A stretch of 64,000 nt of DNA from Paenibacillus alginolyticus DSM 5050 = NBRC 15375 (GCF_000422905.1 NZ_AUGY01000026.1:23787-87786), one strand, 5' to 3'; shown: positions 42,236 through 55,150, counted from the stretch's first letter. The notes: generated from the sequence alone by a model not told the origin. Made by a program: numbers and translations.

Positions 42236-43349
42236 CTGGGTCTTGGTTGTCTTCCTATTGAGTCTTACCGGTTGTGTCGAACAAAATCGCCTTGAGAAAT
42301 TAGGCATGTCTGATACCGTTGCTTTGGACTCCGTGTATGAAGAGAATGGAAAGCCTTCTGAAAAGGACGTGTCTACGGCTATCTCCATCCCGAAGGCTGG
42401 AACAATGGACACACAGCAAGCAGATATTCTGCAAACCATAGCTGAATCCCCTAAAGATGGGCGGAGCAAATTGTCCCGTAAAATCAACAAAGTCCTTGTT
42501 TCAGGGCAATTGAGAAGTATGCTGTTCGGGAAAGACTTGGCTAAACAGGGGATTTGGAAGGCACTTGATTCCTATCGCCGCGATTATACCGTTGGAGAAA
42601 AGCTGAAAATTGTCATAGTTAACGGTAGTGCGGTAGACATGTTGACACATAAATATGCACAGATACGATCCATCGGGAGTCACATTGATCAGTTATTAAC
42701 ACAAGAGGCCAAAATCCATGAGGTTCCTGACGTATCACTCTACAGTTTCGTACGTGACTATTATGATGATGGTACGGATCCAATCGCTCCTATGCTTTTG
42801 GTAAAAGGTGATAATGTTGAAATTGACGGGATTGCCCTTTTCAAAAAAGATCGTTACATTGGCAAAATTTGTTCCGAACAAACCGTACTATTTGCTATTC
42901 TCAATAAAAGCTTCAAAATGGGTGAGTTCGATATTACATTTATGGATAGTTCCTCTGGGCGAAAAGAAAGTGCAATGGTTAGTTCAATCGCAAGCAAAAG
43001 AGAAGTCATCGTTAACAAGCAGGAGAGTGAAGGTAAGATCCCACAAGTCGTTATTCGTATTCGCTTAAGCGGCAATATATTGGAATACACAGGAAAATCT
43101 ACATTCAAAAAAGAAGAAGAGCAAAAAAAATTAGATCGGGATTTGTCTGAAGCCATTCGCGAACAATTACAAGCGATAGTTAGCCATGTGCAGCGCAGCG
43201 GCGGGGATAACTTGGGTATCGGTACTTATGTCCGCAATAGCATGAGCTATGAAAATTGGAACAATTTGAATTGGAAATCCATTTATCCCCGTGCCGATAT
43301 CCGTGTAGAAGTCGATACCAAAATTCGTGACTACGGCATGATTCGATAG
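42228..43349 (+). CDS. spore germination lipoprotein subunit C (GerC family)
   Basis: 373-residue lipoprotein of the Ger(x)C family. Signal peptide MRNWVLVVFLLSLTGC places the lipidated Cys at about 16, followed by the short VEQNRLEKLGM segment typical of GerC proteins. The C-terminal domain holds YTGKSTFKKEEEQKKLDRDL and SYENWNNLNWKSIYPRADIR, close to the family end motif. It completes the gerA-gerB-gerC operon and overlaps gerB by eight bases. If gerB is truly broken, the receptor is probably inactive even though this gene is intact. Confidence 0.92.
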   Translation: MRNWVLVVFLLSLTGCVEQNRLEKLGMSDTVALDSVYEENGKPSEKDVSTAISIPKAGTMDTQQADILQTIAESPKDGRSKLSRKINKVLVSGQLRSMLFGKDLAKQGIWKALDSYRRDYTVGEKLKIVIVNGSAVDMLTHKYAQIRSIGSHIDQLLTQEAKIHEVPDVSLYSFVRDYYDDGTDPIAPMLLVKGDNVEIDGIALFKKDRYIGKICSEQTVLFAILNKSFKMGEFDITFMDSSSGRKESAMVSSIASKREVIVNKQESEGKIPQVVIRIRLSGNILEYTGKSTFKKEEEQKKLDRDLSEAIREQLQAIVSHVQRSGGDNLGIGTYVRNSMSYENWNNLNWKSIYPRADIRVEVDTKIRDYGMIR

Positions 43350-43463
43350 CCTTTCAGCTTGAAAATTGCGATAGCCATTCCAGACTCTTTTAACGTTTAA
43401 GTTCCTGTGCTAGAATCAGAGGAATGGCTTAACGAGACAAGGAGCCCGGAGGTGAAAAGCCCA

Positions 43464-43676
43464 ATGAACAAGACACTGTCAACAGATATGGAATTATTTG
43501 CGGCAGCGCTCTCTCAAGTTAGGGTAGCAGTCATTCAACATACAGCAGATGATATCCCTGTTTTCATAGCTGCAGGCGTGATTGAAAAGTATACGCCTCA
43601 TTACGTAAAGATTGGCGAAACGAATTATTTGCGGGATGAAAGTGAGTTCCGTATTGAGGAACGCTCCAACCCTTAG
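43464..43676 (+). CDS. small hypothetical protein
   Basis: 70 residues, unrecognised. It has a helical start (MNKTLSTDMELFAAAL) and an apparently beta-rich rest (VRVAVIQHTADDIPVFIAAG, VIEKYTPHYVKIG), reminiscent of small SH3/Sm-like barrels, but this is only a pattern. GGAGGTG lies about eight bases before the ATG at 43464; the frame is open back to 43407 without a binding site. It follows the gerC gene by 115 bases and is followed at once by the 50-base repeat that also follows the MFS gene. Confidence 0.6.
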   Translation: MNKTLSTDMELFAAALSQVRVAVIQHTADDIPVFIAAGVIEKYTPHYVKIGETNYLRDESEFRIEERSNP

Positions 43677-43678
43677 CC

Positions 43679-43775
43679 TCAAGGATAAACGACTCCGTCG
43701 TCCTTCAGGGACGAGCGCGTTTGTCAAGACTGATGACGCGAAGTGTAATAAAACTTATACTTTCTTATCTACTAA
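43679..43775 (+). repeat. intergenic repeat element, copy A
   Basis: A 50-base block (43679-43728, beginning TCAAGGATAAACGACTCCGT) is identical to 48821-48870. It folds as an interrupted hairpin: ATAAACG with CGTTTGT outside, TCGTCC with GGACGA inside. After it comes a variable stretch, then a shared ATAAAACTTATACTTTCT. Both copies begin within five bases of a plus-strand stop and lie between convergent genes. Confidence 0.85.
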
Positions 43776-44266
43776 TAAAAGGTCACTTCACTATAGGAAC
43801 CTAGTGGAATCAATTCTTGTAAATAATCGTACATAGCCCTTTTTTCCTTATCATGGAGCAATCTAATCGCATGGAAATCAAAGTGAATAATACTATCCGC
43901 AGCTTGATATCTGTTAAATCTTAAACGACCATACGGAAATAGTCGGTTTATCGCCTCTATAATGCCATATTGATTCAAGTTTCTGCGCATCGCTGTTTCG
44001 ACTATAGCTGCCGGTATTTCTTGCAGTTGCGGGACTTTATCGGGTTGAACCGCGCTGTAAGCCTTAATTTGAAAGTTGACATAAGGATATAAGTAACCGT
44101 TTGCATAATGCTGTAGGCTTTGAACATCCTTCTCGGGCAAGTACAAATCTCCATTCCAAGCGTAGATCGTCGCTTTATGCTTTTCAGGCGTATGAATCCT
44201 TATATATCTTAAATGCGGAAAACGATTTCTTACAAGTTTCTCGGACAATAAACGAGTTCCCACCAT
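43772..44266 (-). CDS. hypothetical protein
   Basis: 164 residues, unrecognised. It is basic, without a signal peptide or transmembrane segment. Segments such as HKATIYAWNGDLYLPEKDVQ and LQHYANGYLYPYVNFQIKAY suggest an alpha/beta fold, and the C-terminal half (IIEAINRLFPYGRLRFNRY) is helical. The ATG at 44266 lies five bases after GGAGAGG; a GTG at 44272 overlaps that site. Its 3' end overlaps the end of repeat copy A. No neighbour suggests a function. Confidence 0.6.
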   Translation of the reverse strand: MVGTRLLSEKLVRNRFPHLRYIRIHTPEKHKATIYAWNGDLYLPEKDVQSLQHYANGYLYPYVNFQIKAYSAVQPDKVPQLQEIPAAIVETAMRRNLNQYGIIEAINRLFPYGRLRFNRYQAADSIIHFDFHAIRLLHDKEKRAMYDYLQELIPLGSYSEVTFY

Positions 44267-44313
44267 GATCACCTCTCCAGATTATGCCTTTCTCCCTACA
44301 GCATATGCCATAG

Positions 44314-44352
44314 AAAAAAGACAGCTATCCTTTTGTGACGAAAAGGTAGCTG
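44314..44352 (-). terminator. terminator of katA
   Basis: CAGCTACCTTTT pairs with AAAAGGATAGCTG on the minus strand, loop CGTCAC, followed by TCTTTTTT. Confidence 0.85.
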
Positions 44353-44368
44353 CCTCTCACTATTCACT

Positions 44369-45820
44369 TTATTCCGGTATGGATAACCCAAGACCCTCTG
44401 CCACGCGGATTCCATATTCGGCATCAGCCTTATAGAAATGACCAATCTGTCTGAGTTTAATTTCATCCGACTCAACAGGTTTCATTGCACCAACTATCGT
44501 TTGAACAAGACGAGTCTGTTCCTCTTCACTTAGCAGACGATATAAATCACCCGGTTGTGTGTAATGATCATGATGATCGTAGGCGACACTGTCAGCTGAC
44601 CCAGACACCTCATAGGGTGCTAGTTTATCCGCAGGCGATTCCTTTGGTCCACCAAGGCTGTTCGGCTCGTAATATACGGAACCCCCGCCATTGCTATCCG
44701 CACGCATTTGACCATCGCGCTGATAGTTATTCACTTCACTCCGTGGGCGATTGATTGGCAAAGTCTGATGATTAGCCCCTACCCGATACCGATGAGCATC
44801 CCCATAAGCAAACAATCGACCTTGCAGCATTTTATCTGGTGATACATCGATACCTGGTACGAGCGTCCCTGGCGAAAATGTCGCTTGCTCTACCTCAGCA
44901 AAATAATTTTCTGGATTACGATCCAGCACCATACGCCCAACTTCAATTAACGGGTAGTCTTTCTGTGACCACACTTTCGTGACATCGAATGGATCAAAAC
45001 GGTACGTATTTGCATCTTCCAACGGCATAATCTGTACACATAGCTTCCAGGCTGGGAAATCGCCTTTTTCAATCGTATTAAACAAGTCCTCGGTATGATA
45101 ATCCGGATTGTCAGCCGCAAGCTGTGCAGCCACATCTGGTGCTAAGTTCTGAACACCTTGTTCGGTTTTAAAATGATACTTCACCCACACGCCTTCACCC
45201 TCGGCATTTACCCATTTGAACGTATGACTGCCAAAACCATGCATATGCCTTAGCGTTGCGGGAATCCCCCGATCGGACATCAAAATCGTGACCTGATGCA
45301 AAGATTCAGGAGATAATGACCAGAAATCCCAGACGGCATTTGGATTTTTCAAGTGAGTTTGAGGGTGTCTTTTCTGTGTATGAATAAAATCAGGGAACTT
45401 AATCGCATCGCAAATGAAAAATACAGGCGTATTATTGCCGACCAAGTCATAATTGCCTTCATCCGTATAAAATTTCACGGCGAATCCGCGCGGGTCCCGG
45501 ACAGTGTCCGAAGAACCATTCTCACCCGCCACAGTTGAAAAGCGAACGAACAATGGAGTACGCTTGCCTACCTCTGAGAACAAGCTCGCTTTCGTATACT
45601 TCGTCAAATCTTGCGTGACTTCAAAATAGCCGTGTGCTCCCGCACCTTTGGCATGAACGACTCGCTCAGGTACGCGTTCCCGATTAAAGTGTGCCAGCTT
45701 CTCTAAAAGGTGGACATCCTGAATCAACGTCGGCCCCCGTGAACCCGCCGTTATCGAGTTTTGGTTGTCCCCCACAGGAGCTCCCCAGCTGGTCGTAAGC
45801 TTGTTTTTTTCCGTACTCAT
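44369..45820 (-). CDS. katA: haem catalase (clade 3, KatA type)
   Basis: 483-residue monofunctional catalase that removes hydrogen peroxide. The catalytic His is His56 ([16 protein letters not shown]), the distal Asn lies in [11 protein letters not shown], and the haem-ligand Tyr in [14 protein letters not shown] near 335. Length and the [25 protein letters not shown] and NHQTLPIN stretches place it with the small-subunit catalases of Bacillus. GAGGTG lies eight bases before the ATG. No clear PerR box was seen in the 200 bases upstream. Single gene with its own terminator. Confidence 0.97.
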   Translation of the reverse strand: MSTEKNKLTTSWGAPVGDNQNSITAGSRGPTLIQDVHLLEKLAHFNRERVPERVVHAKGAGAHGYFEVTQDLTKYTKASLFSEVGKRTPLFVRFSTVAGENGSSDTVRDPRGFAVKFYTDEGNYDLVGNNTPVFFICDAIKFPDFIHTQKRHPQTHLKNPNAVWDFWSLSPESLHQVTILMSDRGIPATLRHMHGFGSHTFKWVNAEGEGVWVKYHFKTEQGVQNLAPDVAAQLAADNPDYHTEDLFNTIEKGDFPAWKLCVQIMPLEDANTYRFDPFDVTKVWSQKDYPLIEVGRMVLDRNPENYFAEVEQATFSPGTLVPGIDVSPDKMLQGRLFAYGDAHRYRVGANHQTLPINRPRSEVNNYQRDGQMRADSNGGGSVYYEPNSLGGPKESPADKLAPYEVSGSADSVAYDHHDHYTQPGDLYRLLSEEEQTRLVQTIVGAMKPVESDEIKLRQIGHFYKADAEYGIRVAEGLGLSIPE

Positions 45821-45977
45821 TTTCGAATCACCTCTTCAGTAAAATGTTGAAACGCAGAGTAAAGCACTCTCACTCGCTTACAGGATTATGTATGTGACAA
45901 CCTTCCATTTCCCTTATACATATGTATTCGAGAACCTGTCACGTTATGATGCTGCGGTTATAGCCCCTAAACCAAAA

Positions 45978-46003
45978 ACAAGCCCCCCTCACGGGATGCT
46001 TGT
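45978..46003 (-). terminator. terminator of the hydroxyacid dehydrogenase gene
   Basis: ACAAGC and GCTTGT with an inner CCC...GGG form the stem; on the minus strand it is followed by TTTTTGG. Confidence 0.75.
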
Positions 46004-46027
46004 CTTCCTTCAAAACCTTATTTCGAG

Positions 46028-46921
46028 CTACTTATCAATAAGTTTGAATAAAGCTTGAGTACCGCTGTCTTCTTCGCCGCTTGCTGCTAACTGCTCATAA
46101 AGAGATTTCGCCAATGCAAGTCCTGGCAGCTCCACTTTCATTTCCTCGGCAGATTGAAGCGCGATCTTCATATCTTTGATGAAATGCTTCACATAGAACC
46201 CCGGAGCAAAATTCCCAGCAATGATGCGCGGGGCTAAGTTACTTAAGGACCAGCTTCCCGCCGCGCCCGACTCTATACTTTTGAGCACAGTCGAAGGATC
46301 GAGGCCTGATTTCTTCGCATATACCAGCGCCTCAACAACGCCCATCATATTACTTGCAATTGCGATTTGGTTGCACATTTTCGTATGCTGGCCTGCACCT
46401 GCTTCTCCTTGGTAGACGATGTTGGTGCCAATTTTCTGAAAAAGCGGCAGCATGGCATCAAAAGCTTCACGTGAGCCCCCAACCATAATCGATAGTCTCG
46501 CTTCTTTAGCTCCAATATCACCTCCAGAAACAGGAGCATCTAGTGAAAATACTTGGCGTGCCAGTGCTTGTTCATAAATCTGTTTGGCCAGCATTGGACT
46601 AGAGGTTGTCATATCAATGACGTAGCTGCCAGGCTTAGTGTTAGAAATAATGCCATTTTCGCCTAAATAAATCTCTTCTACGTCCTTAGGGAAGCCTACC
46701 ATTGTAATAATTACATCACATTGCTGCGCTAATTGACCCGGTGAATCCTGCCAGTGAGCACCCCGATCCAACAGCTCTTGTGCTTTGGATTTCGTTCGAT
46801 TATATATATGTACCTCATATCCTGCTTGAATAAAATGGCCTGCCATACTTTTCCCCATGACACCTGTTCCTACTAAGCCTAGAATCGTTTGTGCCGGATT
46901 GACTACCACAATGAATGCCAC
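46028..46921 (-). CDS. 3-hydroxyisobutyrate dehydrogenase / tartronate semialdehyde reductase-family protein
   Basis: About 297-residue beta-hydroxyacid dehydrogenase using NAD(P). The Rossmann motif LGLVGTGVMGKSMAGHF is near the start, the substrate-binding DAPVSGGDIGAKEARLSIMVGG near 125-145, and catalytic Lys in AGAGQHTKMCNQIAIA near 175. The specific hydroxyacid cannot be told. The start is uncertain: GAGAGG precedes a GTG at 46921 too closely, an ATT at 46912 at eight bases, and a GTG at 46909 at eleven bases. The gene's 5' end abuts a divergent pentapeptide-repeat frame. Confidence 0.9.
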   Translation of the reverse strand: MAFIVVVNPAQTILGLVGTGVMGKSMAGHFIQAGYEVHIYNRTKSKAQELLDRGAHWQDSPGQLAQQCDVIITMVGFPKDVEEIYLGENGIISNTKPGSYVIDMTTSSPMLAKQIYEQALARQVFSLDAPVSGGDIGAKEARLSIMVGGSREAFDAMLPLFQKIGTNIVYQGEAGAGQHTKMCNQIAIASNMMGVVEALVYAKKSGLDPSTVLKSIESGAAGSWSLSNLAPRIIAGNFAPGFYVKHFIKDMKIALQSAEEMKVELPGLALAKSLYEQLAASGEEDSGTQALFKLIDK

Positions 46922-47184
46922 CTCTCATTTTTACAGTTGCTGATTTCGAATGTTACATTCTTAAGTTATCACCGTCTGTGCATCTGGTCAAACTGACGGG
47001 AGCGAAGATTTCTAAATCCAATCTTAGAGGAGCCAGCTTCAAGAACTGCACGTTAGATCTAGTAGAGTTTCGTTCTTGCGATTTAACTGGTGTATGTATG
47101 GATAACCTACACTTTACAGGAACTACTTTTCATCATTCCAATCTAAATGGTGCCAAGATAGATAAAGTGACCTACGCTTTGTAA
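46915..47184 (+). CDS. short pentapeptide-repeat protein or fragment
   Basis: 89 residues, of which the last 60 are about twelve five-residue units with central L/F/I (LTGAK ISKSN LRGAS and so on, ending LNGAK IDKVT), the beta-helix of pentapeptide-repeat proteins. Family members are usually longer. No ribosome binding site is visible before the ATG, which overlaps the start of the divergent dehydrogenase gene, so this may be a remnant or start elsewhere. No function is assigned. Confidence 0.45.
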   Translation: MPPLIFTVADFECYILKLSPSVHLVKLTGAKISKSNLRGASFKNCTLDLVEFRSCDLTGVCMDNLHFTGTTFHHSNLNGAKIDKVTYAL

Positions 47185-47289
47185 AAAGGGTTTTAAAGCC
47201 AACTTAAGTCATGTTACTATCATTTAGTGGTAACTTTTCCCATATAAAAAATTAAATCGGATTCAGAGAAAGTGAGGAAATCAATTATT

Positions 47290-48819
47290 ATGGCAGCGCA
47301 AAGCAAGAACAAAGGTCTAGGCATTGTCATTGCCGGACTATTGCTGGGTATCCTAATGGCAGCCATGGACAATACCATTGTAGCCACAGCCATGGGCACC
47401 ATCATCGGAGAATTAGGCGGATTGGATAAATTCGTTTGGGTCACTTCGGCTTATATGGTGGCGGAAATGGCCGGCATGCCGATATTCGGCAAGTTGTCCG
47501 ATATGTACGGACGTAAAAAGTTTTTCATCTTTGGTGTTATCGTGTTTATGCTTGGATCCATCCTATGCGGAACTGCAAGTTCGATTATAGAGCTAAGCAT
47601 CTATCGCGCTATTCAAGGCATCGGCGGCGGCGCCATGATGCCGGTTGCTTTCACGATTATGTTCGATGCTGTTCCCGTAGAAAGCCGCGGTAAGCTTGGT
47701 GGATTGTTCGGCGCCGTGTTCGGCATGTCCAGCATTTTCGGCCCACTTTTAGGTGCTTATATTACAGACTATGTGAACTGGAAATGGGTATTTTACATTA
47801 ACCTGCCTCTCGGTTTAATCTCACTTGCTTTTGTCGCTTTCTTCTATCGCGAATCCGTGGAGCATTCAAAACAACGAATCGATTGGTGGGGCGCTCTTTC
47901 ACTCGTTGGTGCCATCGTATCCCTCATGTTCGCTCTAGAATTAGGCGGCAAGCAATACGCTTGGAATTCATCTTTTATCCTTGGTTTATTCGCGCTGTTT
48001 GCGGTCTTAACAATCATTTTCATCTTCGTTGAGCGCCGAGCTGCCGAACCTATTATCTCTTTTGCAATGTTCAAAAATCGGTTGTATGCATCAAGCAATG
48101 CCGTTGCCATTTTTAGCGGCGGTGCTTTTATCACAGCCTCTGTCTATATCCCTATTTTCATTCAAGGTGTATTAGGAGGGACTGCCACCAATTCCGGTTT
48201 AGTACTACTTCCAATGATGTTAGGATCTGTTGTAACGGCAACTGGCGGCGGTTTCTTAATGAATAAAATGAGTTATCGCGCGATTATGATTCCAACGACC
48301 TTCCTTCTTATTGTCGGAACAGCTCTCTTGACGACATTATCGCCAGCATCCCCTCGCTCACTTGTCACGATCTACATGGTTATTATAGGACTTGGAATCG
48401 GGGCTTCCTTCTCTGTATTAAGTAATGCTGCCATTCATCTATTCGAGACGCGGCAGCGTGGTTCAGCCTCCTCAACATTGAACTTCCTCCGCTCCTTGGG
48501 GATGACGCTGGGTATCACTGTATTCGGAATTGTTCAGAGTCATGCTTTAACGCGAAAATTGACGGATGTATTCGCCGGTCAAGGTCAAGCCGGAGCTGAA
48601 ATTCCAACCGGGGACTCGCATGCGCTGCTTGATCCAGCGAAACGAATGGAGATTCCTGCACCGGTTCTCGAGAAAATCACTACCGCTTTATCATCTTCCA
48701 TCGTTCTCACTTTTGCTTGGACGGTAGTTCCGGCTGTTCTTGCCTTCATTTGTGCGATCGCGATGAGCAAGGAGAAGTTGGATCCAACTCAAGAAACGGA
48801 AGCAGCTATATCACATTAA
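47290..48819 (+). CDS. MFS multidrug exporter, DHA2 (14-TMS, EmrB/QacA) family
   Basis: 509-residue proton-driven exporter. The DHA2 hallmarks are present: AAMDNTIVATAMGTI in helix 1, motif A GKLSDMYGRKKFF, and motif C-like GAVFGMSSIFGPLLGAYI. Fourteen hydrophobic segments fit the family length. The ATG at 47290 is used by alignment with homologues; GAGG lies about twelve bases before it, and a GTG at 47272 is a possible alternative. Immediately upstream GTTAC ... GTAAC forms a loose inverted repeat that could be a MarR or TetR operator. Repeat copy B follows the stop. Confidence 0.93.
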   Translation: MAAQSKNKGLGIVIAGLLLGILMAAMDNTIVATAMGTIIGELGGLDKFVWVTSAYMVAEMAGMPIFGKLSDMYGRKKFFIFGVIVFMLGSILCGTASSIIELSIYRAIQGIGGGAMMPVAFTIMFDAVPVESRGKLGGLFGAVFGMSSIFGPLLGAYITDYVNWKWVFYINLPLGLISLAFVAFFYRESVEHSKQRIDWWGALSLVGAIVSLMFALELGGKQYAWNSSFILGLFALFAVLTIIFIFVERRAAEPIISFAMFKNRLYASSNAVAIFSGGAFITASVYIPIFIQGVLGGTATNSGLVLLPMMLGSVVTATGGGFLMNKMSYRAIMIPTTFLLIVGTALLTTLSPASPRSLVTIYMVIIGLGIGASFSVLSNAAIHLFETRQRGSASSTLNFLRSLGMTLGITVFGIVQSHALTRKLTDVFAGQGQAGAEIPTGDSHALLDPAKRMEIPAPVLEKITTALSSSIVLTFAWTVVPAVLAFICAIAMSKEKLDPTQETEAAISH

Positions 48820-48820
48820 G

Positions 48821-48920
48821 TCAAGGATAAACGACTCCGTCGTCCTTCAGGGACGAGCGCGTTTGTCAAGGTAGATGCGAAGCAAAAGTATAAAACTTAT
48901 ACTTTCTGGCTTATCTACTA
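48821..48920 (+). repeat. intergenic repeat element, copy B
   Basis: 48821-48870 is identical to 43679-43728. The second part holds a perfect 9-base inverted repeat AAAGTATAA-AAC-TTATACTTT (48884-48904), which is degenerate in copy A. As in copy A it starts right after a plus-strand stop and lies between convergent genes, next to a strong terminator. Confidence 0.85.
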
Positions 48921-48970
48921 AAAAAGTGCCACTTCAACTACAGCAAATCTGTAGATGAAGTGGCACTTTT
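48921..48970. terminator. bidirectional terminator between MFS and lacZ genes
   Basis: AAAAGTGCCACTTCA and TGAAGTGGCACTTTT, extended by CTACAG and CTGTAG around CAAAT, make a very long stem with T tracts both ways. Confidence 0.92.
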
Positions 48971-48983
48971 CATTTCCAATTCG

Positions 48984-52139
<3,156 letters not shown>

Positions 52140-52247
52140 TCACTTCTATAGGTTGTATAAATTTCATCAACTACCTTCTTATTGTACAAGACAATAATTT
52201 CTTTTAAAATATAAGATACTACGCATCACATATCAAAAAATGAAAGA

Positions 52248-53123
52248 GTGAATCTCAGTTCGATGGCAACCGACTACAGAAAATTTTTCGTCATTACTGA
52301 AACCGATCGCAAGCTTCCTCTTATCCTGGAAACAGTCGGTTATGAAAATGAGCAGCAATTTTACAAACGGGAAGAAGGCTATCCCTGCTTCCATTGGCTC
52401 CAAACGATTGAAGGCAGCGGAGAGATCATCCTCGAAAACGGATCCGTCAAGCTGAGTGAGAATCAAGGCATGCTCCTGCCTGCAGACGTCCCGCATGAAT
52501 ATAACATCACGGCCGCTAAGTGGTCGACGTGGTATTTAACCTTCGATGGCGCACTCGCTGCCTCCATTGTCTATGCTCTAGAGATACCGTTATCCACTAC
52601 AATTAGCTGGGGCATGGAAACTCCACTCGCTAGTATTCATGAGTACTATTACGAAAAGTACCGCTACAGCCATGACTTCACGGGCATGAATGGCTCACTT
52701 GAAATCTATCAATTCCTGACTCTGCTCAAAAAGCACGGCAACGTGAATAGAAGCGCATCCCTCTCCCAAAGTCACGAGCGTCTGCTGCCGCTATTGTTGG
52801 AGCTCGAGCATAGCTTTGCCTCTTCCGATGTAGGACTCAGATGGATGTCGCAGTTGCTTGGCATAAGCTCTCAACATGTCAATACATTGTTCCGCAAAGC
52901 ATTTGGTCTCTCTCCTTACCAATATTTACTGCAGCTGCGCCTTCAGAAATCCAAAGAATTGCTGATTGCCAAGCCTAATCAAACGGTGAAACAGATCGCT
53001 GACGCGACCGGCTTCCTCGACGCTTCGCATTTCATTTCGACATTTCGCAAATCCGTCGGCTTGACGCCTGAAGTTTTCAGAAATCAATACAGCAAAAAGA
53101 ATCTTTCGGAAGATTTCCGTTAG
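52248..53123 (+). CDS. AraC-family transcriptional regulator, probable activator of lacZ
   Basis: 291 residues: cupin-like sensor half (YKREEGYPCFHWLQTIEGSG, QGMLLPADVPHEYNIT) and C-terminal AraC DNA-binding half (VGLRWMSQLLGISSQHVNTL; TVKQIADATGFLDASHFIST; FRKSVGLTPEVFRNQY). It is divergent from the beta-galactosidase gene with a 120-base gap, the classic layout for a regulator of the neighbour. The start is uncertain between GTG at 52248 and ATG at 52263; neither has a good binding site. Confidence 0.9.
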   Translation: MNLSSMATDYRKFFVITETDRKLPLILETVGYENEQQFYKREEGYPCFHWLQTIEGSGEIILENGSVKLSENQGMLLPADVPHEYNITAAKWSTWYLTFDGALAASIVYALEIPLSTTISWGMETPLASIHEYYYEKYRYSHDFTGMNGSLEIYQFLTLLKKHGNVNRSASLSQSHERLLPLLLELEHSFASSDVGLRWMSQLLGISSQHVNTLFRKAFGLSPYQYLLQLRLQKSKELLIAKPNQTVKQIADATGFLDASHFISTFRKSVGLTPEVFRNQYSKKNLSEDFR

Positions 53124-53214
53124 TTCGACTGCCTACATGACATTCTGACATTCGTTTTCGTTTCAAAAAAAGCTTATAATGGGTATATATGGGTAAAATG
53201 ATTGGGGGCTAATG

Positions 53215-55131
53215 ATGAGCAGCTTACAACTCGATAAACATTGTTTCTTCGAGCAGATGGTTCAATTCTCTCCTCATGGGATCGCCTGTCTATCGTTAAA
53301 CGGGTCCCTACTGAAAGTGAATCCCGCATATGGCTCGATACTTGGATATTCGGCAGATGAGCTCGAGAAGCTTAACATTCGTGAAATCACCTATCCTGAA
53401 GATTGGCTCCCCTACTCGGATCAAGTTCAAAACTTGATAGATCGTCTTGCTGCTTCTTTTACCATGGAGATCCGATATTTGCACAAGAATGGCGACATCA
53501 TCTGGACATCCGTCCAACTCACATTCGTTTGCGATACTCAAACCGGGCACCCTCTTTATGGTATCGTTCATTTGACGGATATTTCACAACTCAAGTCCGT
53601 GGAACAAAAGCTTCAAGAGTCTATTGATCGGTATACCCCTCTGAAAATGCATACGCATGATGCCGTCATTTCGCTTGATTTGGACGGAATTATTGTCAAT
53701 GGCAATACGCGGGCACAGGAGTTGTTAGGCTTTTACAACAATGACTTCGTTGGAATGCCTTTTTCCAGATTTGTCGGCAAAAACAATGTGAAACAAATCC
53801 TTAACGACTCCCTATTAGATGCTTCCATGGAAAAGAAGATTGACCATATCCGCCAAATAAACGGTCATATTGTTGAAGTACTGACGACGATTGCTCCCAT
53901 CATCATGAACGAAATGAATGTTGGGTTCTATATCATAGCCAAGGACATGACTGAGCAGAAGAAACTAATGATTGAGAAGGAAACAGCTGAGAATACGAAT
54001 AAAGCGAAGAGTGAGTTTCTGGCGATGATGAGCCATGAGATTCGGACGCCGATGAATGGTGTTATTGGAATGACGGATCTTCTACTGCAAACGACAACGT
54101 TAGACGAAGAACAAAAAGCGTACGTCGAGATTATTCATAAGAGCGGTGAAACGCTGCTTCGTATCATTAATGATATTTTAGACTTCTCCAAAATCGAATC
54201 CGGTAAAACAGAATTACACGATTTCCCTTTCAATATACGAGATACGATCTCTGAAACGTTTCATATTTTATCGACCAAAGCGGATGAAAAGCAGTTATCC
54301 ACGACATTTACAGTAGATCCCAATGTCCCCCACTCTTTGGTTGGTGATTCGGAACGGTTGAAGCAGGTACTTATCAATTTGGTTGGCAATGCGATCAAGT
54401 TTACACCATTCGGCGGGATCTCCGTGCACGTCAATAAACGTGTACAAGAAGATCACATCATACAACTGGAATTCATTGTGAAAGATAGCGGGATCGGCAT
54501 TCCAGCTGATAAAAGAAGCTATATCTTTGAGCCTTTCAATCAAGTCGATCATGTGATGACTCGCAAATATGAGGGTACAGGGCTTGGCTTGGCGATTACT
54601 AAAAAGCTCGTTCGACTCATGGGAGGCGATATTTGGGTAGAGCCTGCCGACGACCCAGGTACTACGATCATCTTCACACTTTGTCTCAAAGAGGATCATC
54701 ATTCAAATGAATACCAGGGTCATACAAATGAAGGTAGAGCGCATGCTTCCCTGCACATACTTATCGCCGAAGACAATGCCATCAATCAATTTGTTTTAAT
54801 TAAAATGCTTGAGAAACAGGGGCATCTCATCACAGTTGCTGCTAACGGAGAAGAAGCCGTGAAGTGCGCATTAAGAGACCGTTTTGATATTATCTTTATG
54901 GACCTCCACATGCCGATCATTAATGGATTAGATGCTACCGCAATCATTAAACAATCACTCCCACCAGAACGATGTCCCCTGATCGTCGCTGTAACGGCCA
55001 ACGCCTTAAAAGAAGATCGCGAAAGCTGCCTCGCTGCAGGCATGGATGATTATTTGAGCAAACCGATCAAAAATAAGTCTCTTCTCGATATTATCGAGAC
55101 CTATATGGAGAACAAACAACTTACGAGCTAA
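53215..55131 (+). CDS. soluble hybrid sensor histidine kinase (PAS-PAS-HisKA-HATPase-REC)
   Basis: About 638 residues without transmembrane segments. Two PAS domains (10-125 and 130-250, FSPHGIACLSLNGSLLKVNP; AVISLDLDGIIVNGNTRAQE) are followed by HisKA (FLAMMSHEIRTPMNGVIGMT, His near 277), an HATPase domain (IGNAIKFTP-type N box NLVGNAIKFTP; GTGLGLAITKKLV) and a C-terminal receiver (HILIAEDNAIN; Asp in IIFMDLHMPIING; Lys in DYLSKPI). The start is the second of two adjacent ATGs, six bases after GGGGG. It stands alone. Whether its receiver passes phosphate to an Hpt protein is unknown. Confidence 0.93.
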   Translation: MSSLQLDKHCFFEQMVQFSPHGIACLSLNGSLLKVNPAYGSILGYSADELEKLNIREITYPEDWLPYSDQVQNLIDRLAASFTMEIRYLHKNGDIIWTSVQLTFVCDTQTGHPLYGIVHLTDISQLKSVEQKLQESIDRYTPLKMHTHDAVISLDLDGIIVNGNTRAQELLGFYNNDFVGMPFSRFVGKNNVKQILNDSLLDASMEKKIDHIRQINGHIVEVLTTIAPIIMNEMNVGFYIIAKDMTEQKKLMIEKETAENTNKAKSEFLAMMSHEIRTPMNGVIGMTDLLLQTTTLDEEQKAYVEIIHKSGETLLRIINDILDFSKIESGKTELHDFPFNIRDTISETFHILSTKADEKQLSTTFTVDPNVPHSLVGDSERLKQVLINLVGNAIKFTPFGGISVHVNKRVQEDHIIQLEFIVKDSGIGIPADKRSYIFEPFNQVDHVMTRKYEGTGLGLAITKKLVRLMGGDIWVEPADDPGTTIIFTLCLKEDHHSNEYQGHTNEGRAHASLHILIAEDNAINQFVLIKMLEKQGHLITVAANGEEAVKCALRDRFDIIFMDLHMPIINGLDATAIIKQSLPPERCPLIVAVTANALKEDRESCLAAGMDDYLSKPIKNKSLLDIIETYMENKQLTS

Positions 55132-55150
55132 AAAACCGCCGCGGCGGTTT
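55131..55150. terminator. terminator between converging kinase genes
   Basis: AAACCGCCGCGGCGGTTT is a perfect 18-base palindrome. On the minus strand it is followed by TTTAG after TTT, making six T in all, so it mainly ends the large sensory operon. Confidence 0.7.

Noticed and set aside
43385..43396. TTAACGTTTAA as a further LacI operator
   Set aside because: The flanks do not match the 20-base operator and no carbohydrate gene follows.
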